Origin: Paraburkholderia xenovorans LB400
GTDB taxonomy: Bacteria > Pseudomonadota > Gammaproteobacteria > Burkholderiales > Burkholderiaceae
NCBI RefSeq assembly: GCF_000013645.1
Contig: NC_007953.1
Coordinates: forward strand, 434,001-498,000
Direction: 5' to 3'
Length of the DNA stretch: 64,000 nucleotides
Positions 23,796 to 32,114 of the stretch are shown piece after piece (the first letter of the stretch is position 1; each line of letters opens with the position of its first letter). Both the position numbers and the translations under genes were made by a program. Under the pieces are notes generated by a model. That model was given only the letters and a program-made list of their open reading frames with translations, did no database searches and was not told where the DNA came from.

Positions 23796-24974
23796 ATGAA
23801 CCGACGTGAATTTTCCCGAACCGTGCTGCTTGGCGCAACGGCATCCCTCGCCGCATCGGCCGTTGCTCCATTCGCACGTGGCGCCGAGCCGTTGAAGATC
23901 GGGCTGCTCGCGCCACTCAGCGGTCCACTGACGCGAGTGGGACAGACTAATCGAAACTGTGCCGCGCTGGCGGTGGACGAGATCAATGCACAGGGTGGGC
24001 TGCTTGGCCGACCGCTGCAACTGAGCGTGGAGGACACACAGATGTCGACGGCCGTCACGTTGCAGAAGGCGCGGCAGCTTTTCATGCGCGACGACGTGGC
24101 GATGATCACGGGCATGGTGCTGCCATCCGAGCGCGAGGCGGCCCTTCAGGCGGCAAGGGCCGCGCGAAAGCTCATCGTCTATCCGAACTTCGACGAGGGG
24201 CGGTGCGACCCGCAACTACTCACGACTGGCCTCGCCACGAGCCAGCGGATCGAGCCGCTCATTGCTTGGCTCATGCGTGACGGTGGACGGTCTGTCTGCG
24301 CGGTCGTCTCGGACATCGGCAGCAACCGGAAGGTGCTGGTCCCGCAGTTGCAGGCGGCGGTGACCCGTCATGGCGGGAAGTTCCTCGACGTCTTCTGGCT
24401 GCCCTTCGGCACACGCGACTACGGTGCCGTCCTGCAACAGGTCGCGAGTGCCAGGCCGCAGATCGCATGGCACAGCATCGGGGACGACCCCGTGACGTTC
24501 GTGAAGCAGTACCGCTCGTTCGCGATGAAACCACAGTTGGTGACCGACATCGCACACGAGTCTCTCTCGATCGCAACCACAGGTGCATCGACCGGCACGA
24601 TCGGCGTGTCGTCGTACTTCATGAGCATCGACAACCCGGAAAACCAGGCGTTCCTCACGCGCTATACAGGCCGTTACGCCGATGCACGCGATCCTCGCCT
24701 CGGCCGCTATGCCGTGGTGCTGCCGCATGGCGAGAACACCTATGCAGGTATTCGTCTTTTCGCCGAAGCCGTCCGGTCGGCGGGAAGTGTTGATGCCGCT
24801 CGTGTCAAGGCCGTGTTGCCGGGTGTGTCAGTAGCACTTCCACGTGGCAAGACGGGCGTGAGCCGCGATGGTGGTCATGTGCTTTGCCAGACACGGATCG
24901 GCCAGGCGCTTGCCGATAACAGCTTTTCGATCCTGGAATCCACGGGCCCGGTGATGCCGGTCTGTGAAGGATAG
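23796..24974 (+). CDS. Periplasmic substrate-binding protein, Tat-type signal
   Basis: 392-residue periplasmic receptor of the Leu/Ile/Val-AmiC-UrtA fold (PF13458 type), the specificity component of the importer. The N-terminus MNRREFSRTVLLGATASLAASA carries a twin-arginine motif, so Tat export of a folded protein is likely. The mature part starts around AEPLKIGLLAPLSGPLTRVGQT and includes AVDEINAQGGLLGRPLQLSVED, standard for this group. The YPNFDEGRCDPQLLTTG segment is closer to the amide/urea subgroup than to LivJ. ATG 23796 is preferred; an in-frame GTG at 23784 would add four residues. Ligand unknown. Confidence 0.9.
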   Translation: MNRREFSRTVLLGATASLAASAVAPFARGAEPLKIGLLAPLSGPLTRVGQTNRNCAALAVDEINAQGGLLGRPLQLSVEDTQMSTAVTLQKARQLFMRDDVAMITGMVLPSEREAALQAARAARKLIVYPNFDEGRCDPQLLTTGLATSQRIEPLIAWLMRDGGRSVCAVVSDIGSNRKVLVPQLQAAVTRHGGKFLDVFWLPFGTRDYGAVLQQVASARPQIAWHSIGDDPVTFVKQYRSFAMKPQLVTDIAHESLSIATTGASTGTIGVSSYFMSIDNPENQAFLTRYTGRYADARDPRLGRYAVVLPHGENTYAGIRLFAEAVRSAGSVDAARVKAVLPGVSVALPRGKTGVSRDGGHVLCQTRIGQALADNSFSILESTGPVMPVCEG

Positions 24975-25028
24975 ACATGTCCTCGCCACGCTTTGGAATC
25001 GTTTGTACCAAGAGATAAGGACTACAAA

Positions 25029-26444
25029 ATGAGCGAAATTGTCATGCTGAATATAGCTCAGCTGGTTGCCGGCTTCCGGCAGCGTAGCCTCTCGCCTGTG
25101 GAGGTCATGTGCGCGGTACTGGACCGGGTCACGAAGCTCGATCCAGCGGTCAACGCCTTCTGCGCCCTCGACGAGGAAGGGGCGATGTCTGCCGCCTGCG
25201 AGGCCGAGCGCCGGTGGACGCGGGGCGAGCCGTGCGGTCCGCTTGATGGCGTACCGGTATCGGTCAAGGATCTCGTCGCCGTGGCCGGTTTTCCGACACG
25301 GCATGGGTCATGGACCGCTTCGCCGGACCGCGAGAGCGTCGATGCGCCGGCCGTGGCGCGGCTGCGGCGTGCGGGCGCCATACCGTTTGGCAAGACGACG
25401 ACGTCCGAGTTCGGAAACAAGATCGTCACCGATTGTCCGTTGACAGGTGCGACGCGCAATCCGTGGGACACGCGGCTCTCGCCTGGGGGCAGCAGCGGCG
25501 GCTCCGCGGTCGCGGTCGCGCTGGGCATGGGTCCGCTGTCGCTGGCCACGGATGGGGGCGGGTCCATCCGGATTCCGGCCTGCTGGAGCGGCGTGGTCGG
25601 GTTCAAGCCTACGTTCGCGCTGGTGCCGGCGGGCAATGCGGCGTCGTGGACTGCACTGTCCACCCTCGGCCCGATCGCGCGAACCGTGCGCGACGCAGCG
25701 TTGATGCTCGATGCGATGACCGGCGCGAACAACGACGGGTCTTCCGAAGGAGGGAGTCCGGCGGGCTATTCCGCCGCGCTGGACGACGGCGTGGTGGGTC
25801 TGCGGATCGGCTGGTGCCCCGCCCCGGACGGTGTGCCGGTGGCGCCGGACATTGCGGCGTGTGTCGGGAGGGCAGCGGACACATTCGGGGCACTCGGCGC
25901 GACGGTCATCCAGACCGACGTCGCGCCGATCGCGGACTACTACGGCAATGGCCGCATGCATTCGGTCCAGTGGTGCGTGTTCTTCGCACAACGTGTGCGG
26001 CATATGGAGGCAGCCGACAGGACGCTGCTTGATCCCGAGCTGACGGCACTTGCGGATGCAGGGGCACGGATCGACACCGCGACATTCGTCGATGCACTGC
26101 TTGCCCGTCACGCACTCGGCGCATCGATGGAAACCTTCTTCGAACGTTATGACCTGCTGCTCACGCCGACGTTTCATTGCGGACCGCCTCCGGTTCCCGG
26201 CTTGCCCGGCCATCTGCGCAGTGCACCGCTTCTGACGGCGTGGTGCAACCAGGCCGGCCTACCTGCGATATCCGTGCCGTGCGGATTCGCGGGCGACCTG
26301 CCGACCGGCCTGCAGATTATCGGGCGTCGGGGCAGCGATGCCCTGGTCTTGCGGGCCGCGCGCGCGTACGAACTGGCGAGAGGAGATTTTCCGGCACCGG
26401 GACCGGAACTGCAGCTTCCGGGCGACGTGGAGATCGCGCCATGA
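25029..26444 (+). CDS. Amidase signature family hydrolase (second copy)
   Basis: 471-residue amidase-signature enzyme. The triad Lys is in GVPVSVKDLVAVAGFPT, the cis-Ser in SPGGSSGGSAVA and the nucleophile in ATDGGGSIRIPACWSG. Its C-terminal half includes a LLTPTFHCGPPPVPGLPG substrate-pocket region and GDLPTGLQIIGRRGSDALVL. The start at ATG 25029 follows AGATAAGGACTACAAA; the longer frame adds 12 residues without support. It shares architecture with the first amidase but is clearly diverged and may act on a different bond or as a later step. It overlaps the AA_synth gene by 4 bp and follows the binding protein by 54 bp, so it belongs to the transporter operon. Confidence 0.92.
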   Translation: MSEIVMLNIAQLVAGFRQRSLSPVEVMCAVLDRVTKLDPAVNAFCALDEEGAMSAACEAERRWTRGEPCGPLDGVPVSVKDLVAVAGFPTRHGSWTASPDRESVDAPAVARLRRAGAIPFGKTTTSEFGNKIVTDCPLTGATRNPWDTRLSPGGSSGGSAVAVALGMGPLSLATDGGGSIRIPACWSGVVGFKPTFALVPAGNAASWTALSTLGPIARTVRDAALMLDAMTGANNDGSSEGGSPAGYSAALDDGVVGLRIGWCPAPDGVPVAPDIAACVGRAADTFGALGATVIQTDVAPIADYYGNGRMHSVQWCVFFAQRVRHMEAADRTLLDPELTALADAGARIDTATFVDALLARHALGASMETFFERYDLLLTPTFHCGPPPVPGLPGHLRSAPLLTAWCNQAGLPAISVPCGFAGDLPTGLQIIGRRGSDALVLRAARAYELARGDFPAPGPELQLPGDVEIAP

Positions 26445-26986
26445 ACGTGCAGATCGCGCGGATCGTAGTCCATCTCGTTGAGCGGTGTGCGGAGCTCGGT
26501 ACGCCGGTGACCCCACCGCACCGTCAGGTAGTGGCCGCTGCGGTACTGAAGACGACCGATCAGGATGTTGCCTGGGAGCTCGAGGCGCTCTATGCGACGG
26601 GCGCCGACCTTGGCCAGATGCTCACCGGACGGGCGCTGCTTGCGCTCGGTTGTGCGGGGGAAGACATCCAGGGTTACGGGAAGGCGGCGCTCGCAGGCGC
26701 AGGAGTACCGCTCGAATGGGGAGCGGCGCTGCTTCATCCGCGACTCGGCAAGGCGGTGCGCGACTGCCTGCCTGGCGCGTCCTCGATCATGCCATCCGTC
26801 ACGAAGCGTGGGCCTGCGGGTGCCTGCATCGACATTCCCATGCACAGCGTCACAGACATGTGGAGCTTCGACCACTTCGACACGGTGTCGCTTTGCATAC
26901 CCGACTCGCCGGCACCGGACGAACTACTGGTTGCCGTCGCGCTGGCCGAGCGAGGAAGGCCGCTCGCACGCGTCAGGCCGGGATGA
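26441..26986 (+). CDS. AA_synth family protein (PF06684-like)
   Basis: 181-residue protein of the amino acid synthesis family, whose molecular function is poorly defined. The recognisable part is the C-terminal half: SSIMPSVTKRGPAGACIDIPMHSV, then an FDTVSLCIPDSPAPDELLVAVALAERGRPLARV tail. Members are found next to amidases and Liv-type transporters, so a role in handling an amide-derived metabolite is plausible but unproven. ATG 26441 overlaps the amidase stop (ATGA), showing coupling. The longer frame from 26177 lies inside the amidase gene and is rejected. Confidence 0.8.
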   Translation: MNVQIARIVVHLVERCAELGTPVTPPHRQVVAAAVLKTTDQDVAWELEALYATGADLGQMLTGRALLALGCAGEDIQGYGKAALAGAGVPLEWGAALLHPRLGKAVRDCLPGASSIMPSVTKRGPAGACIDIPMHSVTDMWSFDHFDTVSLCIPDSPAPDELLVAVALAERGRPLARVRPG

Positions 26987-27059
26987 CGCGCGGCGACAAA
27001 CCATGCCATCAGGCAGGCACACATCGAACGAACACTCACAAGCGATCAAGGAGAAAAAC

Positions 27060-28094
27060 ATGCGCAGGGATGTGCGGGGAAGATGGAGCAAGGCGCTGGC
27101 GGCGCTGTCGTTGTGCATCTCAGCGGGCGCCGTGCACGCGCAGTCGTCAGTGTCCCTCTACGGGCTGGCCGATGCATTTGCGGGAGTGGTGCGCACGCCT
27201 GGCTCAGCGGGCAACGCCTGGCAGGTGGGGTCCGGGGGCCTCTCGACATCGTATTGGGGTATGTCGGGCGCCGAGGATCTGGGCGGCGGCATGAAGGCGA
27301 TCTTCACGCTCGAGAGTTTTTACCGGATCAACGGTGGTCAGTCAGGCGCGTACGATGGACAGTCATTCTTCGGGCGCAGGGCGTTCGTCGGCCTGAGCGG
27401 GCAATTTGGTCAGGTGACGCTGGGGCGTAACGATTCACTGCTGTTCGTCTCCACGCTGCTGTTCAACCCGTTCGGCAACTCGTTCGTCTTCTCGCCCATG
27501 GTGGCCCACACGTTTCTGGGTTCCGCGATGGGTGCTGCGTCCGTGCAAAGCGATACGGCAATTGACGACTCGATCGTCTACCAGACGCCGGAGGTGGGTG
27601 GTCTGACAGGAAGCGTGCTGTACAGCAATGCGGGCATCGCGGGCCACGCCGGGCAGGCGAACTACAGTGCGAACGTGCTCTACTTCGCGGGACCGTTCTC
27701 GGCGACCGCCGCAATCCAGAGTCTTCACACTGCGTCGCTTTTCCTCAACGGCGCCACGGAGCAGACGGCGTGGCTGGCTGGTGCGGCGTATCGCCTGCAG
27801 GCGGTGAAGCTCTATCTCCAGTACGAAAGGGTAACCAACAACAATGACCTTACCGACGATACCGTTCAGGTAGGGGCAAGCGCGCAGGTCGGCACGGGTA
27901 GCATACTGCTGTCATGGGCGGGAACGCTCCGGCGGCCTGCGCAGGGCGCGGATGTGCGCTGGTCGACAGTGGTGCTCGGATACGACTACCCGCTCTCGAA
28001 ACGCACGGACGTTTACGCCGCGTGGCGGTACGACACGATGACCAGTGTGTCGTCAGGCAACAGCCTGGGAGCGGGCATCAGGATGAAGTTCTAG
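27060..28094 (+). CDS. Gram-negative outer-membrane porin (Burkholderia type)
   Basis: 344-residue general porin with a Sec signal peptide (KALAALSLCISAGAVHA, cleavage before QSSVSLYGL). The mature N-terminus SSVSLYGLADAFAGVV and the blocks RRAFVGLSGQFGQVTLGRN and LGAGIRMKF at the end, with terminal Phe, are diagnostic for Burkholderiaceae trimeric porins. AAGGAG lies seven bases before ATG 27060. It is slightly shorter than average for the family (about 360-380). Sitting at the end of the operon, it probably provides outer-membrane passage for the transported compound. Confidence 0.93.
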   Translation: MRRDVRGRWSKALAALSLCISAGAVHAQSSVSLYGLADAFAGVVRTPGSAGNAWQVGSGGLSTSYWGMSGAEDLGGGMKAIFTLESFYRINGGQSGAYDGQSFFGRRAFVGLSGQFGQVTLGRNDSLLFVSTLLFNPFGNSFVFSPMVAHTFLGSAMGAASVQSDTAIDDSIVYQTPEVGGLTGSVLYSNAGIAGHAGQANYSANVLYFAGPFSATAAIQSLHTASLFLNGATEQTAWLAGAAYRLQAVKLYLQYERVTNNNDLTDDTVQVGASAQVGTGSILLSWAGTLRRPAQGADVRWSTVVLGYDYPLSKRTDVYAAWRYDTMTSVSSGNSLGAGIRMKF

Positions 28095-28240
28095 CCGGCC
28101 CGCTCCGGCAGGTTTGCATGGCCGGGTCGCGTTGACCGAGCCGGCTTCAGTGGGTGCGGGAGTCTGCGAAGCCGGCACACTTGTGGTTGTATTAGGCGTC
28201 GTGGCCCAAGGATTCACCTGCCGCTTTGCAGAACGATACA

Positions 28241-28413
28241 TCAGGCGTCGATGTGCTCGTTGTTGCTTCCCGGCGCGTACCCGATCAAGCCGAACATGGC
28301 CTTGAATTCGCACCCGCAGTATTCGCACACATACTCCTGGTAGATCGCTGTCTGCACGGACAGCACAAGCGGCCGGGTCACGGTCGGCGAGTTGCAGGAC
28401 GGGTAGCGCACGA
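28241..28413 (-). pseudogene. Broken Ogr/Delta-type zinc-finger protein
   Basis: Two frames together give a 57-codon protein of the Ogr/Delta late-activator type, found in P2-like phages and islands. The first frame gives VRYPSCNSPTV (from GTG 28413), then a stop; the second resumes as TRPLVLSVQTAIYQEYVCEYCGCEFKAMFG and ends with NNEHIDA. A two-base excess at a GTGTG run near 28381-28387 separates the frames. The usual first Cys pair is also altered (RYPSC rather than RCPxC), while the second CxxC is present (CEYCGC). It is best read as a decayed regulator left from a phage-like island. Too short and too broken for automatic calling, so moderate confidence. Confidence 0.5.
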
Positions 28414-28731
28414 CGCCATGCTCAACGGTACGCTCTCGCTATTCACCGCAAGACAGCACGACTAACTCTCCTGGTTGATGCGACTGATGTGGCCTTTGCC
28501 GAACGAGCATCATAGGTCTGGTGTTGAGGATTCTACGCGCGGGGTGCGTGGGGTTGACCGCGATTATTGCTGTTCTTGAAAGCGGATATGTGCTGGCCAT
28601 CCGTACGTCGTTTGCTTGGTCCGACGGGCGCTTCCCGTCGATAAGACGGGTTTGGCGTTAGCGCCAGTCGCTGCTTGAATGCCCTCATGTTCCGGCCACT
28701 GCGGACCGGAACGATTCCTTGGGGGTAAGCC
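28414..28731. other. Intergenic region with small hairpins upstream of AlpA 2
   Basis: There is no supported gene. Two short perfect hairpins occur in the last 110 bp: CGACGGG-cgctt-CCCGTCG (28622-28640) and TGGCG-ttag-CGCCA (28653-28666). They could be operator or terminator structures near the AlpA start. No T-tract follows, so intrinsic termination is unlikely. Confidence 0.4.
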
Positions 28732-28974
28732 ATGTCAATCGAGGACAGTGGCACGGACAGGATCCTGCGCCGTCGAGAGGTCGAGGCGCGCACGGGGCTG
28801 TCGCGCTCGACCATCTACCGTCGCATGCAGGCCGGAACGTTTCCGCCGGCGATTCCATTGGGCGGTCGGCTGGTCGGATGGCGTGCGAGGGATATCGACG
28901 CATTTCTGGTGAATCCCTCCCGCTACCGCGTGCCGGTACGGCTTCGCGAAGGCGGTGCGGGAGGCGTGCCATGA
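28732..28974 (+). CDS. AlpA-family regulator, second copy
   Basis: 80-residue AlpA-type winged HTH. RRREVEARTGLSRSTIYRRMQAGTFPPAIPLGGRLVGWRARDIDAFL shows the complete motif. It is only distantly related to the AlpA at 2861. Its stop overlaps the next gene's start (ATGA), so the two are co-expressed. The start has a GGGGGTAAGCC ribosome site. As with the first copy, it marks an island module, but no integrase lies next to it here. Confidence 0.88.
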   Translation: MSIEDSGTDRILRRREVEARTGLSRSTIYRRMQAGTFPPAIPLGGRLVGWRARDIDAFLVNPSRYRVPVRLREGGAGGVP

Positions 28975-29297
28975 GTCGGGACCTTGCTTCAGCGCCGCTC
29001 GGCCGGCGTCTGGCGAACTGGGGCAACGCCGCGCGGGGCGCCTACGATCCGGTCGATGCGGCGCGGATCACGAAAGCATGGGAAACGCTGCATCCCCGGC
29101 ATCGCGACATGCTCCGCATGGTGCATCTCTGGCACGCCGACCAGGAGGTCATCTGCCGGCGCCTGCGTATACCGCGCCGGCCGGCGCAACGCTTCGCACT
29201 GGAACTTGCGGCCGCTCGCGCAGCGCTCGCTCGGGCGCTGGAGACCGGAAACCAGGATCGTGCGACCGGCTCGCCGCCAGGGGACCGCGGGAACTAG
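28971..29297 (+). CDS. Small basic protein coupled to AlpA
   Basis: 108 residues, Arg/Ala-rich and helical, with no confident family. The central segment (ITKAWETLHPRHRDMLRMVHLWHADQEVICRRLRI, then PAQRFALELAAARAALARAL) resembles sigma-70 region 4 or phage antiterminator-type HTH proteins, with a possible recognition helix at QEVICRRLRIPRR. ATG 28971 overlaps the AlpA stop, which supports that start over the longer in-frame ORF. A DNA-binding role alongside AlpA is inference only. Confidence 0.68.
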   Translation: MSRDLASAPLGRRLANWGNAARGAYDPVDAARITKAWETLHPRHRDMLRMVHLWHADQEVICRRLRIPRRPAQRFALELAAARAALARALETGNQDRATGSPPGDRGN

Positions 29298-29711
29298 GGG
29301 GCTCGTCCTGCTGCGGAGCGTGGAGTGTCGGGATTGGCGGCCCAGATATCTGAAGAACCTGCAGATATCTGGCGCTTCGCAAGCTTCAGTTGATTCCGGA
29401 GACGTTGATACGAAAGCACAGAACGGTCACGAGGCGTCACCATTCGATGCCTGACCCGGGCTTCGAACGGCGACGACGGGCAGTGCATTATCCGGCCGCA
29501 GCCATCATCAACGTACCGGCGGCTCCAAATGTAGCTCTCTCGCAGCGGTTGCAAACCTGGCAATCGCTAGAAGTCGTTCCCAGTTCGAAAGCGGACGCCA
29601 CGGCCAGCGCAGTGCCGGTCAGAACATCGATCTCGTTGCGAAGTTGAGCGACGCTGTCAGGCTAACCGCCTGATTCAATTCTCACGTAACGAGTCTTACC
29701 GGGCGCGGCGG
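29298..29711. other. Non-coding interval with an 11-bp inverted repeat
   Basis: There is no supported gene. A perfect inverted repeat CCAGATATCTG-N9-CAGATATCTGG spans 29342-29372; each arm is itself palindromic (CAGATATCTG), giving two identical sites. It lacks a T-tract, so a protein-binding or recombination site is more likely than a terminator. Confidence 0.5.
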
Positions 29712-30116
29712 CTACCGGTCAAGCCAGTTCTCGATCGTGAGACCGCGAATGCGGCTGAACTCTTTCGTGTTGTCAGTCACGAGTGTCAGCCCCAATGCGT
29801 AGGCATGAGCGCCAATCAAAAGGTCGTTTGCACCGATCGGCTGGCCGGCGGCCTCAAGCTCCGCGCGGATGCCCCCGTATTCCGTGTCGGCAGGGACGTC
29901 CAGCGGCAGCACGGGAATGGTTGCAAGGAGACTTTCGACTCTGGCCAGCAACTTCGCGGACCCCTTTTTTGCACAGCCATAGCGCAGTTCCGCCGCGACG
30001 ACGACGCTCGTGCAGATCGCCCTGGGATCAATCTGCTCAATACGGGCGGCCACCTGTCCGAACGGATTCCGGATCATGTCGCTGATGATGTTCGTGTCGA
30101 GCAGATAGCCGCTCAA
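29712..30116 (-). CDS. vapC: VapC-family PIN-domain toxin
   Basis: 134-residue PIN-domain ribonuclease toxin. The acidic Mg-binding residues are visible: Asp7 in YLLDTNIISDMIRN, Glu in SVVVAAELRYGCAKK, Asp in IGANDLLIGAHAYA and Asp in TLVTDNTKEFSRI. This is the tRNA(fMet)-cleaving VapC subtype by sequence style (GLxIENWLDR end). It overlaps the antitoxin stop by 4 bp, the normal antitoxin-toxin arrangement. In this setting it probably stabilises the element after segregation or partial loss. Confidence 0.93.
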   Translation of the reverse strand: MSGYLLDTNIISDMIRNPFGQVAARIEQIDPRAICTSVVVAAELRYGCAKKGSAKLLARVESLLATIPVLPLDVPADTEYGGIRAELEAAGQPIGANDLLIGAHAYALGLTLVTDNTKEFSRIRGLTIENWLDR

Positions 30117-30385
30117 AGTACGTCCTCCGGTCGAACTGGCGGATCTTCGATATCCGGAAACTGGTCATCAGGTCCGGGCGGCAGCTCCTGTCTCCACGCG
30201 GCGAGCAGTTCGATGATGTTCGCGGGCGTCCTCACCGGTTCGATGATGAGCTTGTCGCCCTCCCGGTGGATCAGAACGCGATCGCCCGGCAGCTCGAACT
30301 CGACAGGGATGCGTACCGCCTGGCTGCGGTTGTTGCGGAACAGCCTGGCCTCCCTGGGCCGGGCGGATGGCGTTGGGATTGGCAC
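30113..30385 (-). CDS. vapB: VapB/VagC-family antitoxin
   Basis: 90-residue antitoxin with an N-terminal AbrB-like swapped-hairpin domain (ARLFRNNRSQAVRIPVEFELPGDRVLI is diagnostic of VagC/VapB) and a C-terminal acidic toxin-binding tail. I place the start at GTG 30385, because AAAGGAGG overlaps the outer GTG at 30391 and sits at proper spacing (5 nt) for the inner one. The DNA-binding domain should repress its own promoter through the direct repeats just upstream. Confidence 0.9.
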   Translation of the reverse strand: MPIPTPSARPREARLFRNNRSQAVRIPVEFELPGDRVLIHREGDKLIIEPVRTPANIIELLAAWRQELPPGPDDQFPDIEDPPVRPEDVL

Positions 30386-30397
30386 GATCACCTCCTT

Positions 30398-30419
30398 TGT
30401 ATATGCAAATTGTATATGC
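30398..30419. promoter_or_regulatory. VapBC promoter/operator repeats
   Basis: Two TGTATATGC copies (30398-30406 and 30411-30419) separated by AAAT lie directly before the vapB ribosome site. On the minus strand they give GCATATACA twice, with TATACA/TACAAT as -10 options. This is a typical autoregulated antitoxin control region. Confidence 0.65.
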
Positions 30420-30683
30420 CACGATGCGGACGGTCAAGCCCGGACCCCGCCGTGAGCCAGATTTCCGCCATGGCATCAAGGCGCGCTCGCAACGGCGCTC
30501 ACGGCATGAGCAACGATCCGGGAAAGGGTTGCGGCATCCCGGTGCCCGAACCCGGGTGTCAGGATGCCGCCGATGCTGTCCGGCAATCCGGTTTGCGCTA
30601 GAAGACTGAATAGCCGGCCGGCGCAGCGGGCGTGGGATGACTATGTCCGCATTTTTAATGCAATTTTTTATAGAGGACGAAGA

Positions 30684-31262
30684 ATGAAATCTGCAAACGA
30701 CGGCCCCGTTGGAATTGAGACTGATGGCGGCGCAGGGGCCGGATCTTCCCGCAAAAAAATATCGGACTGGCCCCGGGCAGTAATCGCATCAGCGCTTGGG
30801 CTTATTATGGCGGGGATCGCTTATTCACTTGGAGATGCTTATTGCAACGCGTATCTGGCCGGTTTTTCTGTCCACAGCGGCGCATTTCCGGCGGATCACC
30901 CAACACATTTCGTGCTCGCGGTTTGGGGAGGATTACACGCGACCCTTGCGCTCCAGCAGTGGCTTGGTGGACACGTCCTCAGGCTGGTGTGCATGACTGC
31001 CGTGTGCCTGATCTACTTCGCTGCGCTACCCGTAATATTTGCGGTGATATCACCTATTATCGCAAACGGCAGGGGCCACGTAGAAGGCGCACGCGCACTG
31101 CTTGGAAAACGCCCGCTCCTGCGCAAGTACGCCGGGACGGTTATGGCCATCATGTTCTTCTTCCTCACTGCCTTGTGGTTTTTTCTGTTTGTTCCGCGGC
31201 GATATCTATTCCCTCCGCTATCGGTGAGGCCGTTGGCACGGATGTGGCGAAACTGGATCTGA
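30684..31262 (+). CDS. Hypothetical inner-membrane protein, probably frameshifted
   Basis: 192-residue protein with three or four hydrophobic segments (AVIASALGLIMAGIAYSLG, LVCMTAVCLIYFAALPVIFAVI, TVMAIMFFFLTALWFFLFV). ATG 30684 has GAGGA upstream; this block is A/T-richer than its neighbours. The last residues (SVRPLARMWRNWI) look out of frame. The other frame continues as AIGEAVGTDVAKLDLKDFDRG and stays protein-like to a stop at 31471, ending in a periplasmic-type domain (RVAVYYMGNTSQFPLGD). A one-base indel near 31215-31230 would restore a 262-residue protein. No family recognised. Confidence 0.55.
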   Translation: MKSANDGPVGIETDGGAGAGSSRKKISDWPRAVIASALGLIMAGIAYSLGDAYCNAYLAGFSVHSGAFPADHPTHFVLAVWGGLHATLALQQWLGGHVLRLVCMTAVCLIYFAALPVIFAVISPIIANGRGHVEGARALLGKRPLLRKYAGTVMAIMFFFLTALWFFLFVPRRYLFPPLSVRPLARMWRNWI

Positions 31263-31756
31263 AGGACTTCGACAGAGGGTGTGGTCACTCAAGGGCGAAG
31301 TGTTATCAGGCGATCAGGAATGGAAAGGAAATAGCGCGGGGGTACGTCATTGCACAATCACCCGGTCGCGTCGCCGTTTATTACATGGGCAATACGAGTC
31401 AGTTCCCGCTTGGGGATGTGATGCTGCGCACGCTCGATGCGGCCGCGGCACAAAGTCCTGCGAAACCGTAGGTATGGGTATCCGCGCCGGAACGGACGGT
31501 GCGCGCCCCGTGGGGCGCAATACCGGAGCGGACGTTCAGGCGCGTCAGCTACGGAGCCCAATTTCTCACGATGAGCGTAAAGGCGGTGTGTTTACCGGGA
31601 TGGTCCCATCCGGCGACTGTCGACTACCCGGACGGAACCGTCGATCGTCCTGTCGTGACCGCGCTGTGCGCATGGGATAAAACGTCGTTCCACGCGGCAA
31701 CGGGTACCGTGCACAAACAGAAATGACTTACCAAATCCGGGTATCCAGATTTTTTT

Positions 31757-31799
31757 GGGAACACGTGGGAACACCTGGGAACACCTGGGAACACGTGGG
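31757..31799. repeat. Four tandem copies of a 10-bp repeat
   Basis: GGGAACACGT, GGGAACACCT, GGGAACACCT and GGGAACACGT run in direct succession and end in GGG. The outer copies contain CACGTG palindromes. The spacing of one helical turn per copy is what protein-binding arrays (iterons, partition sites) show, but no matching replication protein is seen nearby. Confidence 0.8.
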
Positions 31800-31969
31800 T
31801 AAAGGCTGGGATGGCGGGGCGCCTGAGGATACTTGCATTGCGTCGCGCACTCACCTACATTGAACCCAACAATCTGATCCGGTCAACGTGCCCCGCACGA
31901 CCGAGTACGCGTTAGCGGCCCCGCAGTTCGATGTCTGTGCGACGACGTGGTGTGCCGTGACGCATTCGC

Positions 31970-31995
31970 AAAAAGCCTGCATCTGCAGGCTTTTC
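31970..31995. terminator. Bidirectional hairpin terminator
   Basis: AAAAGCCTGC-atct-GCAGGCTTTT is a perfect 10-bp stem flanked by A- and T-rich sides, so it can act on both strands. It shields the conjugation operon from upstream transcription. Confidence 0.75.
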
Positions 31996-32031
31996 TGCTT
32001 TCTGGCGCTGATGCAATGATCCCCCGTTGAG

Positions 32032-32069
32032 CCCGCGGTCAGCCTCCCTGGCGCCGCGGGTTCTTTTTT
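32032..32069 (+). terminator. Intrinsic terminator or attenuator before the conjugation operon
   Basis: CCCGCGG (32032-32038) pairs with CCGCGGG (32054-32060), followed by TTCTTTTTT. It lies 46 bp before the ATG of the ParA-like gene. If the operon promoter is upstream of it, this would work as an attenuator. Confidence 0.75.
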
Positions 32070-32114
32070 CTTCGCAGGTTCATCGACCGCGGGTGCGGCT
32101 GAGGACGATGAACC

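Larger units (their letters stand above)
31472..32114. other. Non-coding interval with repeats and terminators
   Basis: This stretch separates the membrane-protein remnant from the conjugation operon. A small plus-strand ORF (31571-31726) has no strong support. The supported contents are a 10-bp tandem repeat and two hairpins, listed separately. It may contain the promoter of the conjugation operon; I could not identify a clean -35/-10. Confidence 0.45.

Noticed and set aside
31757..31799. CRISPR array
   Set aside because: The repeats are directly adjacent 10-mers without spacers; no other array-like pattern or cas gene was seen.
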